From NCBI RefSeq assembly GCF_000151315.2, contig NW_011887292.1:124001-188000 (forward strand): a DNA stretch of 64,000 nucleotides, read 5' to 3'. Both the position numbers and the translations under genes were made by a program. Positions 60,859 to 64,000 of the stretch are shown piece by piece. Within the stretch, counting starts at the first letter, position 1. The number at the start of each line of letters is the position of its first letter. The stretch is from Capsaspora owczarzaki ATCC 30864 (lineage: Eukaryota > Opisthokonta > Filasterea). The notes below the pieces were generated by a model. That model was not told the DNA's origin and did no database searches. It saw nothing but the letters and a program-made list of their open reading frames with translations.

Positions 60859-63800
60859 TTAGACGCTCGTTCCAGGAATCGAAGACGGGCTGGGCGGAGC
60901 TTGAATGAGAACGGTGGGCGGAGGGGTGTTGTAAATGGCAGACTGGGAGCTCAAGGCTGCCGGAGCGTTGCTGTAGCTTGTCGGTTGTGAGGGCGGCAAG
61001 CCAGGAATGCCGCGACGCTTGAGATTGGGGGACGTTTCAGGCGAGCGACCAGGCACGACATTGAGCGCGGTGATGGCTGCGGCCAGATCGCCGGACTCTC
61101 GCGGTGATCCCGGGATGACGCTCTTTGGCACGGAAACGAGGGATCGGGACTGCAGGAGGGACGCAAGCGGCTGGCCAGAGGAGCTAATCTCTTGGTCTTG
61201 CAACTGACACGGCTCTGGCGACCAGTCAAACTCCACAAAGGTGACTTTGATGGCCTTGCGCTTTTGAGCAACGCGCTGCTCCTGAAGGCGGTTTGCGACG
61301 CTCTCTGGGAGAAAAGAGCACAGCCAATTCGCAAATTCGCTTTCGCCAGACTGCCGCGATTTGAAGTAATCCTTGTAGGCCCGCTTGAGCCATTCGGGGG
61401 CAGTGAGTCGCAATTTGGCCTCGTCGACGACAACGAGCATGTTGACAACGTCACGAGCGGCAACATCGAGCATTTCTGAGAGGGTGGCCGCGTCGTAAAT
61501 GCGCAGCCGAGGCATTCCACGCGCATACATGGTGAGCCCGAAATGCACGCGCTCATCCGCAGCCAACGTGAGCTCCAGCCGAGGATCGGTCAACTTGAAG
61601 CTCCGCGTGAGCACGGTGCGCGAAATGTCACGCAGCGAAAAGTCCAGGCCGCTGATGCAGTACTTGTAGCTGGTCGACACCTGCTTCACATTCAACGCCG
61701 ACATGTGCACGAATGGCCTATGCATCACGCAGAGGTGCAGAGCCAGCAAATTGTGCACGTTGAGCCAAAATGCGGTCAGTTCCGGACGTGATAGAGATCT
61801 GAGCCAGACCTGTCGAGCACATGCATTGGACGCGCAAGCAAACAAACAAACGAAAATAAGAACAACAAAAAAGAACAGGACAAAGAACACAAACCACAAA
61901 TGAACTACAAATCGAACTCTCGCAATTTTGGTTGTTTTTCGCTTGTTTGAACACCCTCGATTGCAAACATTGCATACCTTTTGAAGCTCGGCGCAATCGT
62001 ACAGAAACGCCTTGAACTCCGGGCTGCCCGCAATGCACGCCCATTCGAACGCAAAAAAGTTGCACAGTTCAATCAGCTGGCGAAGCAAGCTTTCGACGAC
62101 GACTGTCGCCTTGCGCCCTTCTTTCGTCCATGTAATGTCTTGGTTGAGCACACCAATGTCGTCATTCAAGTTGGCCTGACGCATGACTGGAGCCGAGCTG
62201 GCGAGCGACGCCATGGAAGCGTTGCTGGGCTTGGGTTCCGTTGACGCGGCTGGAGGATTGAACCTGGCCAAGTGTCGCTTGATTGCTTCCGTTCCAAGGG
62301 AGGTTGATATGTATCTAAGCAAATCAAAACAGCCACAAAAACCAAACAAAACCACAACAGCCTCATCATCATCGTCAGATGCAAGTTCAAAATTTCCTTT
62401 TCCCCCGACACAAGCAAAGTTCAGGCTTACACTTGATGCAAATCGATTTGTTGAAGTGAAGGGACGTCAACGAATAGAACGCGCGTACGAGGCTCCCAGG
62501 ACAAGTGCGTGTAGACCAGATCGTACTTGCCGCCAATCAGAATGGACGAGAGTTGCGTCGCGTCAGCTCGGGGAATGTTGGACACAACCCAGCGCACAGC
62601 ATCGTTGGCATGATTGCCAAAGTCCTTGAGATACGTGTCAAACACGGACGAAACCATCACCCGTTTGCGCGGAACGGAGAGACTGAACGATTGCTGCACA
62701 AACACTTTGCTAATCACGCTCAGCTCCAACGCAAGGGACTCGGGGTGGAAGATGAGCATGGGAGACGTGGAGACGGTCAGGTACGAGATGGCAAAGTGGA
62801 CGCGAGGGTCATACTTGGTCAAGACGTGCGTAAACCGCGGGTCGTCCTTCTTGATTGTTCCCTTGGGATTGCCACGGAGGATGCCGTCGAAAATGTCTTC
62901 CAACGAGAACGGCATTCCAGCAACAATGTACTTGTATACTCGCGTCATACGCTTGCGCTGGTTGGTGTTGCTGGGCAAGCCGTTGACAACATGGGCATGC
63001 AAGACAAGGAGATGGTGAAGGTTAAGCCAGAAGCACAGCTGTTCCTGCGGCGTGACCAGCAGGCCAAGGTTGATGGCCTTGAGTTCCGCCAAGTTGAGAA
63101 GCAGCTCTTGAAAGTCAATGCTCTCGGCAACGGCCTGCAGGTTGATGGCGCCAAGCTTGGACGTCACTTCGCCAACAACCGAGGGCGACGGGTGGGAAGA
63201 AGAAGAAGAAGATGTTGATGATGACGAGGATCCTCGACGCAAAAGGCGATTAGGTGAGCCAATCAGCGGGACGGACAGGCTATGCTCTGCGGCCGCGTTA
63301 TTTGCCGTGTTGGCGTCGTCATTCAGTCCCTTGAAACCGTTTGACAAGTCAACCGAGCTCATTTCCATTGCACGGGCTAGCGCCGCCTCGCCTGCTAGAG
63401 ACGACATTGAGCCCGCTAGATTCCTCGAGCCGCCGTCGATGACGTTCAAATCATGCATCGACCCGTGGTAGTCGACCGAAACGGGTGGCTGGAGGGAATT
63501 CCTTTGCGAGACCGGTTGGAGCTGCTCGAACGCCTGCGACGCCATGGCGATGCGTTGCTGGACATGGGACAAATCCATAATAGACGACGATACGGGAGCA
63601 CGCTGTGTGCGGAAGGCATGCAGCCCCTCGCTCGCACTGACGAGCAGCGGGTGGTCTGTAAAGATGGTTTTGAGTCGTTCGAGAAACTCGGTCACTGCCA
63701 CAAGCGGGGGTCGTACGTCCTCGCCGCAAAGATACTCGTTGAGGAACACTTCTTTTTGAGTGGTGAAGCTGGTTTCTGGCGGTGCGTGCAATGCTGCCGA

Positions 63801-64000
63801 GAAGGTAGTGCTGGACGGCGCTGCCGAGCCAAGCGTCGAGCTGTCGCGTTTCAGTGCGCCAGTCAAGACGTCAGAGATTTCCATGCTCGAAAACCGTGAG
63901 GATGCCGAGCTGTTGGCGATCCCACCACTGCTGCTTGGAGCCAGCGGCGAGCCGTGGCTGGAGGTGGGTGCAATGCGCGACATTTCAACATCGAGATCGG
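60859..64000 (-). CDS. Protein with two DUF547 domains, 5' end possibly outside window
   Basis: Exons at least 63983-62431, 62314-61978 and 61809-60859 (946 residues from the ATG at 63983). The frame stays open from that ATG to the window edge (DLDVE before Met), so the gene may begin further right. Introns are 116 and 168 nt and in phase. Residues about 1-290 are Ser-rich and mostly disordered. DUF547 module 1: CFWLNLHHLLVLHAHVVNG, VYKYIVAGMPFSLEDI, DPRVHFAISY. A short linker crosses intron 1 (LHQV to YISTSLG). Module 2: AFWLNVHNLLALHLCVMH, YKYCISGLDFSLRDI, RVHFGLTMYARGMPRL. The FW-N-HN-L--H pattern and a later RVHF stretch are the family's signature. DUF547 occurs in plants, protists and bacteria; its biochemical role is unknown to me. 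The C-terminus is Pro/Ser-rich. A tandem arrangement in one protein is clear. Confidence 0.87.

Overview
The window looks like nuclear DNA of a free-living unicellular eukaryote. Most genes are cut by short GT-AG introns (about 50-170 nt), intergenic gaps are small, and noncoding DNA is rich in long A/T and G/C homopolymers. Gene content (SH3-WW-WW-PH-RhoGAP protein, ZGPAT-type protein, CUL1, AlkB-type dioxygenase, RBR ligase, saposin-B proteins, fungal-type DAHP synthase) suits a unicellular opisthokont, perhaps a holozoan such as a filasterean. That placement is inference; no marker here fixes the species.

Layout. Positions 1-6460, minus strand: arginyl-tRNA synthetase (3' end off the left edge), a two-module AAA+ ATPase and a probable beta-propeller protein. 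Positions 6745-9817, plus strand: mannose-6-phosphate isomerase and an ALKBH2/3-type dioxygenase. Positions 9973-31036, minus strand: a ZGPAT-like CCCH/G-patch protein, a ten-exon cullin-1, a RhoGAP multidomain protein, a secreted two-domain saposin-B protein, an unrecognised PPxY protein, an RBR-type ubiquitin ligase and DAHP synthase. Positions 31301-60404, plus strand: a secreted or ER one-domain saposin-B protein, a single 22.1-kb exon coding for a giant cysteine-repeat membrane protein, and an EST1/SMG7-like protein. The right end holds a minus-strand protein with two DUF547 modules whose 5' end may lie outside the window.

The standout is the giant gene at 34458-56600. It is intronless, about 7,380 residues, and has a signal peptide, two putative PPC-like beta-sandwich domains, roughly 150 six-cysteine units, one transmembrane helix and a Ser/Thr/Tyr-containing tail ending in SIYV. 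It contains nearly identical internal blocks, so it is still being reshaped by recombination or conversion. It looks like a very long adhesion or receptor stalk.

The genes do not form one pathway. Themes are ubiquitin signalling (CUL1, RBR ligase, a PPxY protein of the kind that binds WW domains), secreted or lysosome-like saposin-B proteins, RNA metabolism (ArgRS, ZGPAT-like, SMG7-like) and primary metabolism (MPI, DAHP synthase). Exon boundaries below were read by hand from GT-AG signals, frame continuity and family alignment from memory; no search was run.
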